64,000 bases of DNA from Bryoerythrophyllum caledonicum (lineage: Eukaryota > Streptophyta > Bryopsida > Pottiales > Pottiaceae): contig OZ020518.1 in the NCBI GenBank assembly GCA_963971425.1, positions 17,550,990-17,614,989 of the forward strand, in the 5' to 3' direction. The notes below the pieces were generated by a model, which made no database searches, had not been told where the DNA came from, and was given only the letters and a program-made list of their open reading frames with translations. Position numbers and translations under genes: made by a program. Shown in pieces: positions 1 through 10,787 of this stretch (the stretch's first letter is position 1; the number at the start of each line of letters is the position of its first letter).

Positions 1-360
1 GAGTTGTCCTCCCCTCCCCGCACCCGGGGCCAGGGTGCGGCCGACACCAATTTTTTAATTTTTTTTTTCCAGTGTCTTTTTTTGGTTTTCAAAAAAAAAT
101 AAAAAATTCCAACCGGGCCACTCACGGCATGCCACACGGCATGCTGTGAGTGGGTGGCCAGCTGCCGGCATTAAAACGGGGCCCCGGGGAACTGCCGCAA
201 TTCCCAGTCGACGGGGCCCTGTCCCGGGGAAACCCCACCCCGCTCCCCCGTTCTGGGGCAGGCGGTGGGGGTTCCCCTCCACCGCGCCACAACAATTCCA
301 CCCCATATGACGGGATGTTGTGGCGGGGTGGAGATTACAAGCCACCATCCTAGCTTCACC
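1..360. other. GC-rich non-coding segment, no gene recognised
   Basis: This stretch is GC-rich and has short open frames on both strands. None has recognisable protein character, splice context or a repeated domain. A T-run followed by an A-run (about 51-106) separates two GC-rich blocks. I see no supportable gene. Confidence 0.3.
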
Positions 361-628
361 ACAAGCTTGTGCTTCCTCCTAAAGCCACCAAGTGGCTAAA
401 TTATTCTCGCTGCATTGTGTCCTGTCCTGAGGTCCAAATGACTCAGCAAGGATTTCCGTCAGTACCATGGTATATTCAACAACATTACCTACTTGTTCCA
501 ACCTATTCCAAATTATTCCAACTTCGACACATGGAAAACACCAGTTTACATGTCAGAAGTTTACAGATTCCGTGGGGCCACTGCAGCAAAGAGAGAGAAG
601 TCACGTTCCAATTGCTCCAAAACACTCC

Positions 629-700
629 AAACTTCTAAACTTCCAAACTTCCAAACTTCCAAACTTCTAAACTTCTAAACTTCTAAACTTCTTACCTTCC
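629..700. repeat. 8-bp microsatellite, AAACTTCY
   Basis: Eight consecutive copies of an 8-base unit AAACTTC(T/C) run from 629 to 692, followed by one diverged copy. The open frames across it are products of the repeat. Confidence 0.9.
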
Positions 701-1429
701 AAACTAAATTCATTGCAGAAACACCGAATTGGACATGCAGTATGTTTGACATGTGGTGACCATGTTCATCCAACTCTTTTCTCTTATCCTTCGGTATTTC
801 ATCCAAACTTCTTTTGTTGCTGAGAATTACCAGAACATGTTGTCCGCCATTTCCATGATTGAGAGCAAAGTTCTTCCTCATAGTGCAGAACATATCAGTT
901 CTTCTGCAAGATAATTTCAAAGTGATAAATCTAATATATTATTCCTTTATTTTGTTATTTATCTCTCAATATAACCTTGGTTAAGATCATACCAATTTCA
1001 TCTTTTTCATGATGTATATCATTTTCTTTAAAGATTGAATTGTTGACAAACCAAACACAATTTATTGACAAACCAAATTTTTGGTCTAAGTCATGGATTT
1101 TCTATTGATTTAAATTATACATAAATATGTAGTATGTTCTTTAAAATTTTAAAAACACTATATACAAAAATCATTCGTTAATTTTAGATTTTAGCCAAAG
1201 GTAATTAATTTTTTTGGATAGTTTTTCTTCATTCAAAATATAATCTAATTCATTGGAGTTTGATTTGAAATTCTTAATTGTAAATATCAACTTGTTACAT
1301 AATCCTCTTTTGTTGGTCCATTTATTCTCATGTGAATAATTGAGGTGAATTTCATTTAATAAATCACGATATTCTTTCATAAATCAGTGATGTAAACCAA
1401 ACATTGGTGATTTCTAGGGTTTAGGGTGT

Positions 1430-1665
1430 GAATGGAGCTTTGGGCACATGCAGGGGTACGATGTTGCAAGAACGGGCAACGGAAACATGGAGGGGTCCAT
1501 TGGCACATGCAAGGGTCCCGGTGTTGCAACTCCGTGCCCCTTGTTGTACTCCCTTGCCTGTTCTTGTCCGTCCCTTGTTGTCCTCCCTTGTTGTACGGTG
1601 TTGCAAAAACGGGCATGAATCCATGGGCACATGCAAGGGTCCCTTGTTGTCCTCGTTATTTCATG
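1430..1665. repeat. Degenerate GC-rich repeat, about three partial copies
   Basis: The phrase GGCACATGCARGGGT recurs near 1441, 1501 and 1627. It is associated with GTTGCAA and ACGGGCA words at 1463-1480, 1523-1530 and 1597-1615. Open frames on both strands of this block are low-complexity and are not convincing genes. The flanks (760-1430 and 1670-2249) are AT-rich, and I see nothing else in them. Confidence 0.5.
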
Positions 1666-2249
1666 GCTATAGATGCCATAGAAAGGGGCTTTTTTTGTTG
1701 GTTTTTTTAATTTTGGAAGTCCAAAGATTTTTTTGAGTTTTTTTGTTAAATTTGAGGCATGTGGCCCCAAATTACCCTCAATGCCTCCACATTGATAAAA
1801 ATAGGATCCAAACATAAAAATAGAGGGAATTTTTTTTCCACACCCCCTCTTCATGGAATCCGTAGCCATAGTTTAGACACAACTAGCATCAAGGGATCAT
1901 TTCACCCTGGTAGTGTTTTCAATATCATGAAAGTATGAGGGGTGACTTCTAGGTGAAAGTAAAAGAAGTTTTCCTGAAAAATTTTAAGGTAGTTCCACCC
2001 ATCACTACCACCGTCCTATCACCGCCGCTCTGTGTATGGTCCAAATTCCACCCCATATTCACCCCATTACCACCCATAACTCTCTATCACCTCCAAATTA
2101 GGACTTATTATTGGTCAAAATCCTAACTTTTGGTCACCGGTAATGGAGAGTATGTAGTAGCAAAAATAGGCTAAACATGGCAGCACACTTTGAAAATCCA
2201 GCACACTTTGAATCTTGTTAATGTTATGAGCAACAATTTCTAAATTGGT

Positions 2250-2440
2250 TTAATTCCTAAAGGACCATGACAATTTCACACCAATAACACTTCAAAAATT
2301 TTGATTCTAGTAGAATGAGCAAGGAAGGAAACAAAACCTTATACATATAATTTTGGCTATAGGATCTTAATTAAGACTTACTAAGTAACATACTCACAAA
2401 ATTATGACCGCGCATATTGAAAGATTATAAACACGCAATT
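2250..2440 (+). mobile_element. Left-end fragment of the TTAA-bounded short element
   Basis: Begins TTAA followed by TTCCTAAAGGACCATGACA, which matches the left end of the full copy at 8235. Similarity continues through the 'GGATCTTAATTAAGACTTA' region and the 'GACCGCGCATATTGAAAGATTATA' region, then breaks off near 2440. The rest of the element is absent. The following 2440-2760 is AT-rich with nothing recognisable. Confidence 0.6.
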
Positions 2441-2764
2441 ATGCACTTAGCCAAGTGCATGGAACGGCGCAAAAAAAAACAATAAGATTTTCCTAATTTT
2501 TTTTTTAAAATTAAAAATTAAATAAAATTAGTATCGCTTGTGTACTAAATTTACATGACTGTAGCGTTAAATATTGGCTTCTACATGTGCATGTAAGAGA
2601 TATACATTCTCTATTTGCTTGAACTTATAAAGAACACATGATCATTGATCCAATTTTTGTTGCTTTTAAGATTTTAAGAATGATGTACGTACATTTAGTA
2701 GATACACATTTGTATGATTACACAATTTTAGAGTATCTCAGTACAAATACATCTTAAAAGAGAT

Positions 2765-5700
2765 TCAATAATAAAAGATGCAATTCAGAGAGAAAATGTG
2801 AGGTACCTCCATTGCCACCGAGCTATCATCCACTACACCAATATCTTCCATCTTCTCTTTAGGTGTCCCAAACATCTCCCCTAAAATGTCTCCCACCATT
2901 GGCTGCGTTGATGGAATCATCTCCTTTGCAGGAGACTTATCCACTTTTTCTTGTTCAGTGCTTGAGTCCTCATCACTCGAGCTTTTGCCAGACAAATAAT
3001 ATTCCGATCTAGGTGAACGTGGCAATCTCTCATTCAAAGTTCTATCCTCGCCTTCGTCGTTCTCTTGCCCCTCTCCACTAATCGCCTCTTTGGTCTCCTA
3101 TACGATGTTAGGAGCTATGTTTGTTCCTCTTGTTGTCTTAGTGATCAACATCTGTCATTGGAAACTGTTGCACAACTCATTGTCTAGGAATCTAGCCCTC
3201 TCCGTGGAATCGTCAATGACAATGATCTCAGATCTTTGGAAGTCCCCTTGAAGGATCGTAGGAATGACCATGGAAATACCACATCGCACTAAATCCCAAC
3301 CATGCGGCAAGTACAGACCCACCAGCCCTGACAGCTCTAATGGAGATCTCTTAAGATGATCAACTTCAGAAGGCTGGCGTGCATCACTCTACAAATCCTG
3401 AAATATAAGTAAAAGTGGACGGTCTCCAGAAACATAATTGAGGCCAGGAGGAGTACCAATAAGGTGCTGCATGCAAATGACAACAACTCCAACTGATTGT
3501 ACCATTTGTTGCAAGCCCCTACTCTCTGTAAAATCAAGAGAATTAAGATCAACCGAGTTGGGATCAAATGCCCAAATTCCATGTCGCATAGAACAACCCT
3601 TAGAAAGCTTCAGCTTCGCGAACAACTCTTCATTGGCGTATACGACCGGTGGTAATAAAAAGATGGCGTTCCATCATTCAATGTTTGTCATCCATAACAC
3701 CAGTTGTACAAAGGCTCTGGAAAATTGCTCATCACCCCATGGACCATCTCCATGCCTCCCACCGCCACGCCAACAATCAATCATCCATAAGCATGGTATT
3801 CCCAATTGTACATGATCTGAATGAAACATCCCCCTTTTAAACCGAACCATAAGAGAGTTTTGTGGGTCATCTTGACCTGGCTTTAGAACTTGCATCTGCC
3901 ATTCCCACTAGCAGTGCTCAAACCTCCTATATAAACAAATAAACCATTGTATCCACGTCCTCCTGCTACAACATTATGATAATGACATTTGATGGAAGGG
4001 GGGATGAAATAGACTATGTCTTCCAGCTTAGACACCTTCTCTCGTACAGGAGCAATCCATGATGTTTTTGTAAGAGCATCCATGCACGGAATAAAACTAC
4101 AAGGTATAAAGCTGTCCCTTACTCCTTGGAAAATACTTCACTACAGATACACAAAAGAACTCCTCCATAGAACTCGGTGCACATTCTTTGTTGTCCACCA
4201 TCAACCAACGAATGATATTCATCACCACTTCTCCTCTGTGAAACCGATCAATTGCAAAAACAATGATACGACCTTGCCAAGGTTTACTTTCGGCCAAGGT
4301 TTACGCTCGTTTGTCCCCAACGGCTTAGACGTACAAGGTTGTATTAGCTGTAGATAATATGAATCTAGAATCCAGCTGAGTGGCCTCAATCAATTCTCAG
4401 TCATCACCTTTCGCTTTGGTTGCACATCCACATTGGAATCCAACTCCTTCTTCCGTGCATACTGCTTTCCCTTTGTCTCTTCTTTCTTGTTGTAAAATAA
4501 GAAGTCTATCTTTGTAGTCCTTACAGACGTAAATGATAGCACCAAAACAATCATCGTTCGGATTCTAGGCATGACGTGTCAGGTCCTGTATGTTCTTCGC
4601 CACCTTCTTATTTGTAATTTCAATACTGTCTGCCATCTTTAGCAACTTATGTACTGTACTTGCGGCACTCACCAAAGCAATGCCTGTGCATGCATTATAT
4701 GCACAGACTAAGCTATTGGGCCTCCCAAATAGAACCTTAATCTAGCAGAGCTTCCTCAAATCCTCTTTTACGGTGGAATATGATGTTCTCCCCCACTTTG
4801 CTAGGTTGATGTGTACCGACTTATCAATGTAAATACGGTGATCATCATACACCTCAAAGGTTTCCTCCCGCCGCTCAAAAAACTTGAGGTACTCAGTTGT
4901 CGGGATCATAATGTTCCTCCATTGTTCCTGTGCAAATTTACAAGCTACCAAAATATGTTGCCCATCCATTGGCTCCTAAATAATATGGTCTTCAAGCCAA
5001 GCAAATTGAGATTCTACACCACCATTTACTCCCGTGTCTAAGGAACACGCGCTTAAACTCTCGTGTTGCTCCTTCATTCGGAAACGACACCTCTTCTTGC
5101 GAAACTGTACCGTCGTCGGTAGTAGTATGCAAAATGTATTTGATCGGTCGAAGTACTAATCTGCTTATCCGGGTCCCAAACACTGGATCTCTTAAGCGGC
5201 TACACACGTCTCTAGCCCTCTTCTGTCATAAAACTCGATGGTCGTTTCTGGATTCTTCACTGAGACAATGCGATCTACATGTGCGTTAAATACAATATTC
5301 CTCCACAACGATCCTTTCAAAATCTCCTCCACTGTAGGCACTGGAACTATGTACGTGTGTGAAGTTGGAACGTTCAAGGGCATCTCTCCTTCCTCCTTTG
5401 AATCCTCTAGGAGGTAATTTTCTAGATTGCAAAACTCATCTTCCTCCTGCGTCATGGACGACAAATTTACAGTACCACGTGGGGTAGATGCAGGGACCCT
5501 ACGATGAGATGTAGACAATTTGAGTTTTGATCTAGGAGCCCAACCATCCGATCCTAAAGCTCTCCCTATCAACCTTGTACCGCTTGCATCCAAACGTAAA
5601 GAGCCTCCATCAGAACCTGAAGGTACATCCCTCTAATCCTGTCGTGGCCGCTTTGAAGGACATTCACCTTATATTGGAAGATGAGGTATTGTAGGTATAT

Positions 5701-6345
5701 CAATGGATGCAGTAGAATATTGGTCCTCACGCCTCTGCTTCTCCCCTGGAGGTTGCCAATGCAATTGTCGCCGACGTACAAGAACACGATAAACCGGTTC
5801 CGCCTCTTTTGGTTTAGCTGGTAGAGCTTAAGCTGCTGCACTTGGTGGATTCGTTGCCCGTAATGCTTCATATCTAATATGCCCATTGATAATCCTCTTA
5901 TCCTATAGCACCATCTCTGGCAATAACGTTAGAATAGCCAAAATGTTATTATGCCTAGCAGTACGTACCGTAGGATGTATGCTCACTCAAAACGTCTGTA
6001 GCGATTTGAGTAATTTCACTTGCTCTGGATTCTGGATGAGATTTGTTGGAATAGGTGCTAGAAGCAATTTCTTATAAAAAGAAAAAATTTCACATGTCTT
6101 GTATCAGGATCTCATATCAACATCACATGTACCATATCATCAAATCGGCTAGAGATTGTTTGGATTTTGCCACGACGTCTCCCCAATCTTGATGAATGCT
6201 TCGTTAGCTGAAAGGAATAAATTGTCACGTACAAGAATGACTTAAACGGCTCCACTTCCGCAATCCACCAGTCGTGACTCTCCCAGTCCTTGTCAATATT
6301 AGGTGCCATAACGCCACACTCAAAAAACCTGAATGTCATTACCAT
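2765..6345 (-). pseudogene. Broken coding remnant of unknown family
   Basis: A chain of minus-strand open segments in changing frames covers this region, roughly 6345-6112, 5886-5569, 5593-5192, 5207-4992, 4969-4742, 4297-4097, 4083-3883, 3625-3389 and 3037-2765. The longest (5593-5192) is acidic in its middle and contains the run EFYDRRGLETC. Others have ordinary globular composition, such as 'WQGRIIVFAIDRFHRG' near 4265 and 'HNVVAGGRGYNGLFVYIGG' near 3970. The 3' part has a Ser/Glu/Asp-rich stretch (SSSDEDSSTEQ). Frames change and stop too often for an intact gene, so this is either a decayed gene or transposon ORF, or one with many introns. I do not recognise the family. The absence of comparable plus-strand frames supports minus-strand coding. 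Confidence 0.4.
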
Positions 6346-6470
6346 ACAATAGTAATTGTTAAAATGGTGTAAAATTTATTCTTGCCTATATATTTTATTA
6401 ATCTAAGAGATAATCAAGAAATATCAAAGATAGTTCTTTGACACTAGAATACCATGTGTATGGTTTCTGA

Positions 6471-7160
6471 TTAACCCCTAAATTACCAAGAGTCCCCTTG
6501 GAGGACTCTTGAAAATTTAGGCAAGTTCCTTTTATGTCAATTTTAACATTATTGTTTGAAATTTTAACTATAGGTGGACATTACTAAAAGCTTTGTGTGA
6601 TCTCAATTATTTCTTAAATCCAACATTTAATGAAAAAGTTATAGGGTTTTGAAGTTGAAATGGGGAGAGCGGGCACATTAGGCAACTCCAATTTTTTTGC
6701 TAGGACACTCTATTGAATGTGAGATTTTCAATAATAGCAAATAATATTATTTCCTTTCATACTGTCAAAAATATCTCTTGTCTAAGTTGTCTTGTAAAGA
6801 ATAGCATATTAATCCAAGTCAATCAATTTGACCCATTGTTGCACATTGTCGGGCAAGGTACCAAAAATTCTTCTTCCTTTCTACATAAATTTTTGAGATC
6901 TTCATATTTTTAACTTTTTATTTTCCCGCACGGCATTATGTGGTGTAAACCTTCTTATTGACCATTTGGATTATCATTCTAAAACATATTATGTTCAAAA
7001 AAATAAAATGTGAGTTTACAATTTTTGAACCTCGACTCCTTGCACAATTTTTTGAATACGCTACACCCTTTTATAACCTCTAAAAATTGGTTTAAAAGAA
7101 ACTCACATCATGCTTAACATGGTGTCAATGACTTTAGACTTTGTGTAGTGCAAAAATTGT
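6471..7160 (-). mobile_element. Truncated TTAA-bounded short element, inverted orientation
   Basis: Starts TTAACCCCTAAATTACC at 6471 and contains a subterminal hairpin (AAGAGTCC ... GGACTCTT, 6488-6512). It then continues with the reverse complement of the right half of the 8235-9183 copy, including the 'ACACTCTATTGAATGTGAGAT' block and the 'GCAAGGTACCAAAAA' block. It stops near 7160, at the reverse complement of the 'TTTTTGCACTACACA' block, so the left third of the element is missing. Confidence 0.65.
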
Positions 7161-7379
7161 ATTTGAACATGAAAAGGTTCACATGTTGAAAATTATGACC
7201 TCCACGACTGCGATCCACGACCCAGATGGCCTCCACAAGGAGCTTCCCCATCCGCACACCCTAAACGCACATCCGCACAGAAACCAAACCCGAAGTGAGC
7301 AACTCGTGGAGCAACCCGTAATGAGCAGTGTGGTGCGTTGTGCTTGGGTTGCTGTGAGCGGAGTGCTTGGGTTGTTGTG

Positions 7380-7710
7380 TACGGAGTACTGTGCTGCTTG
7401 TCTACCTTGAGTTCGAAGCAACTCTAGGTCTCCTTGCGAACGTTGAGTTCGGAGCAACGTCTGAACCTGTGAACTTTCAGTTTGGAGCAACTACCTTGAG
7501 TCTGAATCGTCTGAACCTCGTCTGAACCTCGAAGCAACTTGTCTGAACACATCTGAGTTCAACCTTGTCTGAACCTTGTTCAAGGACGATTCTGAACCTT
7601 GAACACGAGTGTGAACCTTGTCGATGTCCGGGCACATTCGAGGATACAAGTCTGAACCTTGAAATCTGAACACGTCTGAACCTGGAGCGACTCCACCTAG
7701 AGTGTGCGGC
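7380..7710. repeat. Degenerate short repeat based on GTCTGAACCTTG
   Basis: The word TCTGAACCT or close variants occurs about ten times in roughly 300 bases, mixed with TTGGAGCAAC and TCGAAGCAAC words. It is GC-richer than its surroundings. Open frames on the minus strand here are Arg/Ser-rich by-products. Confidence 0.6.
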
Positions 7711-7854
7711 GCAAGTGTGTTTGGCGCAGTGTTCGGCGCAGTGTTCGGCCCAACTTCCAAGTGTGTTCGGCGGAGTGTTCTGAGGAAGATCTTTCAGCAC
7801 AGTTCGGCGCAGTGTGTCTGGATCCGCTGTTGGTCTAGTTCTGCTGTAACCAAG

Positions 7855-8075
7855 TTCTGCTGCGTCTAGAGGTCGCCGTGTCTGGAGGTCGCCGTGTGTC
7901 TGGATCTGCTTTGGCACCGTCTGTATAGATCTGCTGCTGCGGCGCCGTGTGTATGGATCTGCTACTGCTGCTGCAGCGCCGTGTGTCTGGATCTGCTACT
8001 GCTGGTGCTGGTCGCCGTGTGTCTGGAGGTCGTAGTGTGTCTGGTTCCGCTGCTGCTGATCTAGTTCGATGTGGA
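7855..8075. repeat. Degenerate GC-rich repeat, CCGTGTGTCTGGATCTGCT type
   Basis: At least six related copies of a roughly 27-45 base motif combine CCGTGTGTCTGG with a GATCTGCTGCTGCTG-type tract, ending near 8075. No gene is supported here. The short plus-strand frame 7947-8201 is a product of the repeat. Confidence 0.6.
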
Positions 8076-8234
8076 GCAGATGTTCACCATGCTGAAACTG
8101 GGGTGCTGTGGATCCGAGGAAGATCCAAGGAAGATCTGAGGTGTCACACGGTTCTTGGAGTGGTGATGTCATGGGGTGTGCGGCCGCACACTTCTGTATG
8201 AGCTAGGGGTCCATAGCCTCGTCACCAGCCAGCC

Positions 8235-9183
8235 TTAACCCCTAAGGGACCATGACAGTTTTACACCAAAAACACCTCAAAATTCTTGGATTCTAGTGCA
8301 TTGAACAAAGAAGGAAACAATCACTTTGATATCTAGTTTCGACCGTAGGATCTCAATTAAGACTTATTAAGCAATACATAACCAAATTTTCATAAACTTT
8401 GACCGTACGGATTGAAAGATTATAGTGTTTGAAGTCAAGCAAATGGTTCATTCTTCCCTGCGTTGAGTGGATCAGCAGACTTTGACTTCACTTGGTGTCA
8501 AATTTTTGCACTACACATGGTTTAAATCCATTACCATCTTGTTAAGCATGATGTTAGTTCCTTACACACCAATTTTTAGAAGTAGAGGATGGGTGTAGCA
8601 TGTTCAAAACAACTGTGCAAGGAGTGGAGGTTCGAAATTTGCCAATTCACACTTTAATTTTTTGTGAACTTAATATGTTTTAGATTGATAATCCGAATGG
8701 TCGATAAGAAGGTTTACACCACATGTTGTTGTGGAAAAAATAAAAAGTGAAAAATATAAAGATATCTAGGTTTAATGTGGAAAAGAAGAAGTTTTTTTGG
8801 TACCTTGCCCGACAATGAGTGACAATGTGTGAAAATGTTTGACTTGAGTTGGTATGCTATTTTTCACTAAAGACAAGAATTTTTTTTGACATTAAGAAGG
8901 GGAACAATATTACTTGGGAGTATTGAAATCTCACATTCAATAGAGTGTCCTAGCAAAAGTTTTTAGAGGTGCCCGAGGTGCCCGCTCTCCCAATTTGAAA
9001 TTCAAAACCCTATAACTTTTTCATCAAATGTCCAATTTAGGGAAAAATTGTTTTCCCATTGAGGTCTTGGTAATGCCTTTCTACGGTAAGAATTTCAAAG
9101 AGGAATGTTGGAAATTGACAGCATAGGAACCTGACCAAACTTTCAAAAAGCCCATTTTTGACACTTGGTCCTTTAGGGGTTAA
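8235..9183 (+). mobile_element. Full-length 949-bp TTAA-bounded non-autonomous element
   Basis: Both ends are TTAA plus CCCCTAA, and the inverted repeats match for about 18 bases (left TTAACCCCTAAGGGACCA, right end in reverse complement TTAACCCCTAAAGGACCA). It has no open frame of note. The TTAA at each edge with CCCC/GGGG termini is the arrangement of piggyBac-type elements, where TTAA is the target duplication. That assignment is inference, because no transposase is present. Partial or diverged copies lie at 2250, 6471, 9940, 12700-13230, 18917 and 37850 in this window, so the family is abundant and old. Confidence 0.75.
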
Positions 9184-9939
9184 AGTCGAGGACTGGTTGT
9201 GGCCAATCATTGCCGTCGATCTCATTTGAGATGATCCTTGCCCTCAAATTTGAACATCAGGGTATACGCGATATATCCAAAGAATATGAGTGAACCCATA
9301 TCAGAGTAGGAGACCATTAAGGTAAGCCCCCCTAAAACCGACAAGTTAAGGAATGTGCATATATGGAGAGAGGAGATAATTATACTATCATTTTTCAGTG
9401 ATAGCCAATAGAATTACAATTCCAACCCAAGTGATTTCATATTTTTTCGATGAAAACTGAATTAGTTGTGAATTTTCAAACTGTGCAGCCATGTTTAGTG
9501 GGTGGCTAGCAGTAGATACCTCCATAACCAGCGACTTAAAGTAAGGGTCTTGACTAATAGCAAACCTCCATTTGGAGCTGAGTTGGTGGTAATGGGATGG
9601 AAGAGGGTTGGATATACCCCAATTTTATAGGCGTTGGCTGTGGGTTTTTATTGATTATCAAAAGGCTCGTTTTAGACAATTGATTCATCAACCCTAAGAG
9701 CCGTGGGGGCGCAGTGGCTATTTGGCCTACCGGCCAAGGGGCAAAACCTCGGCACCCAGATCAACAGCCGACAATTGGTACAGATGATCAACGGTCGCGA
9801 TTGGCCTTAGTCAGTCCTCGATTTCAAGGTTGGCTAGTAATCATAAGAAGGTACCACCTTATCAATCAGTATTACTAGAAGCTGGTGAGGTATACGGGAC
9901 GCTAATATCACCAGCAGCTGGAACTGCAGTTCATGGCTC
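9184..9939. other. Non-coding spacer
   Basis: I see no gene here. A short GC-rich block near 9690-9760 faintly resembles a tRNA A-box but has no B-box. Confidence 0.3.
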
Positions 9940-10787
9940 TTACCCCCCAAAAGGCCCAAGGCATTTTCACATAAAAAACACTTCATAACTGCTCGTTCTA
10001 ATGCAATGAGTAATGAGGTAATTAAAATGTTTTATTTTCTACATCTAACCATAGGATCTAAATTAAGACTTGTTGATTAACGTCCTCACAAAATTTCATA
10101 AACCTTGACCGCAAACATTAAAAGAGTATAGTGTTTGAAGTAGATAAAACCGTTATTTTTCTTCCCTGCGTAGAGCGGATCAACAGACTTTGACTTCACT
10201 TGGTGTCAAATTTTTGCACTACACAAGGACTAAAAACATTACCATCATGTCAATCATGATGTTGTTTCTTTGTTCACCATTTTTTAGAATGATAATCCAA
10301 ATGGTCAATATGAAGGGTTAGCACATCTTGTAGTAGAAAAAATAAATTGTAAGAAATATGAAGATCTCATAGTTTTATGTGGAAAAGAAGAAGTTTTTTT
10401 GGTACCTTGCCCAACAAAGTGTGACACTGTGTGAGAATGTTTGACTTAGATTATTATGCTATGTTCCACTTAAGACCAGAGATTTTTCTTGACAATATGA
10501 AAGGAAACAATATTATTTGCTCGTATTGAACATCTCACATATAATAGAGTGTCCTAGCAAAAGTTTTTGAAGGTACCCAACGTGCCCGTTCTCCTCGTTT
10601 GAAATTCAAAAACCTATAACTCTTGTATAGAATGTTGGATTTAGGAAAAAACAGGACTTACACAAAGTTTTTAGCAATGTTCACCTACATTAGAAATTTC
10701 AAATAAGAATGTTACAAATTGACATCATAGGAACATGTCCAACCTTCAAGAGTCCTTTGAGGGGACTCTTGGGCCTTTAGGGGTTAA
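9940..10787 (+). mobile_element. Second near-complete TTAA-bounded element, about 848 bp
   Basis: The left end is TTACCCCCCAAAAGGCCCAAG and the right end in reverse complement is TTAACCCCTAAAGGCCCAAG, so the inverted repeats correspond. The interior aligns in order with the 8235-9183 copy (the CCCTGCG...GAGCGGATCAACAGACTTTGACTTCACTTGGTGTC region, the GGTACCTTGCCCAACAAAG block and the TAGAGTGTCCTAGC block). A subterminal hairpin AAGAGTCC...GGACTCTT lies at 10749-10771. The left TTAA has changed to TTAC. Confidence 0.7.
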
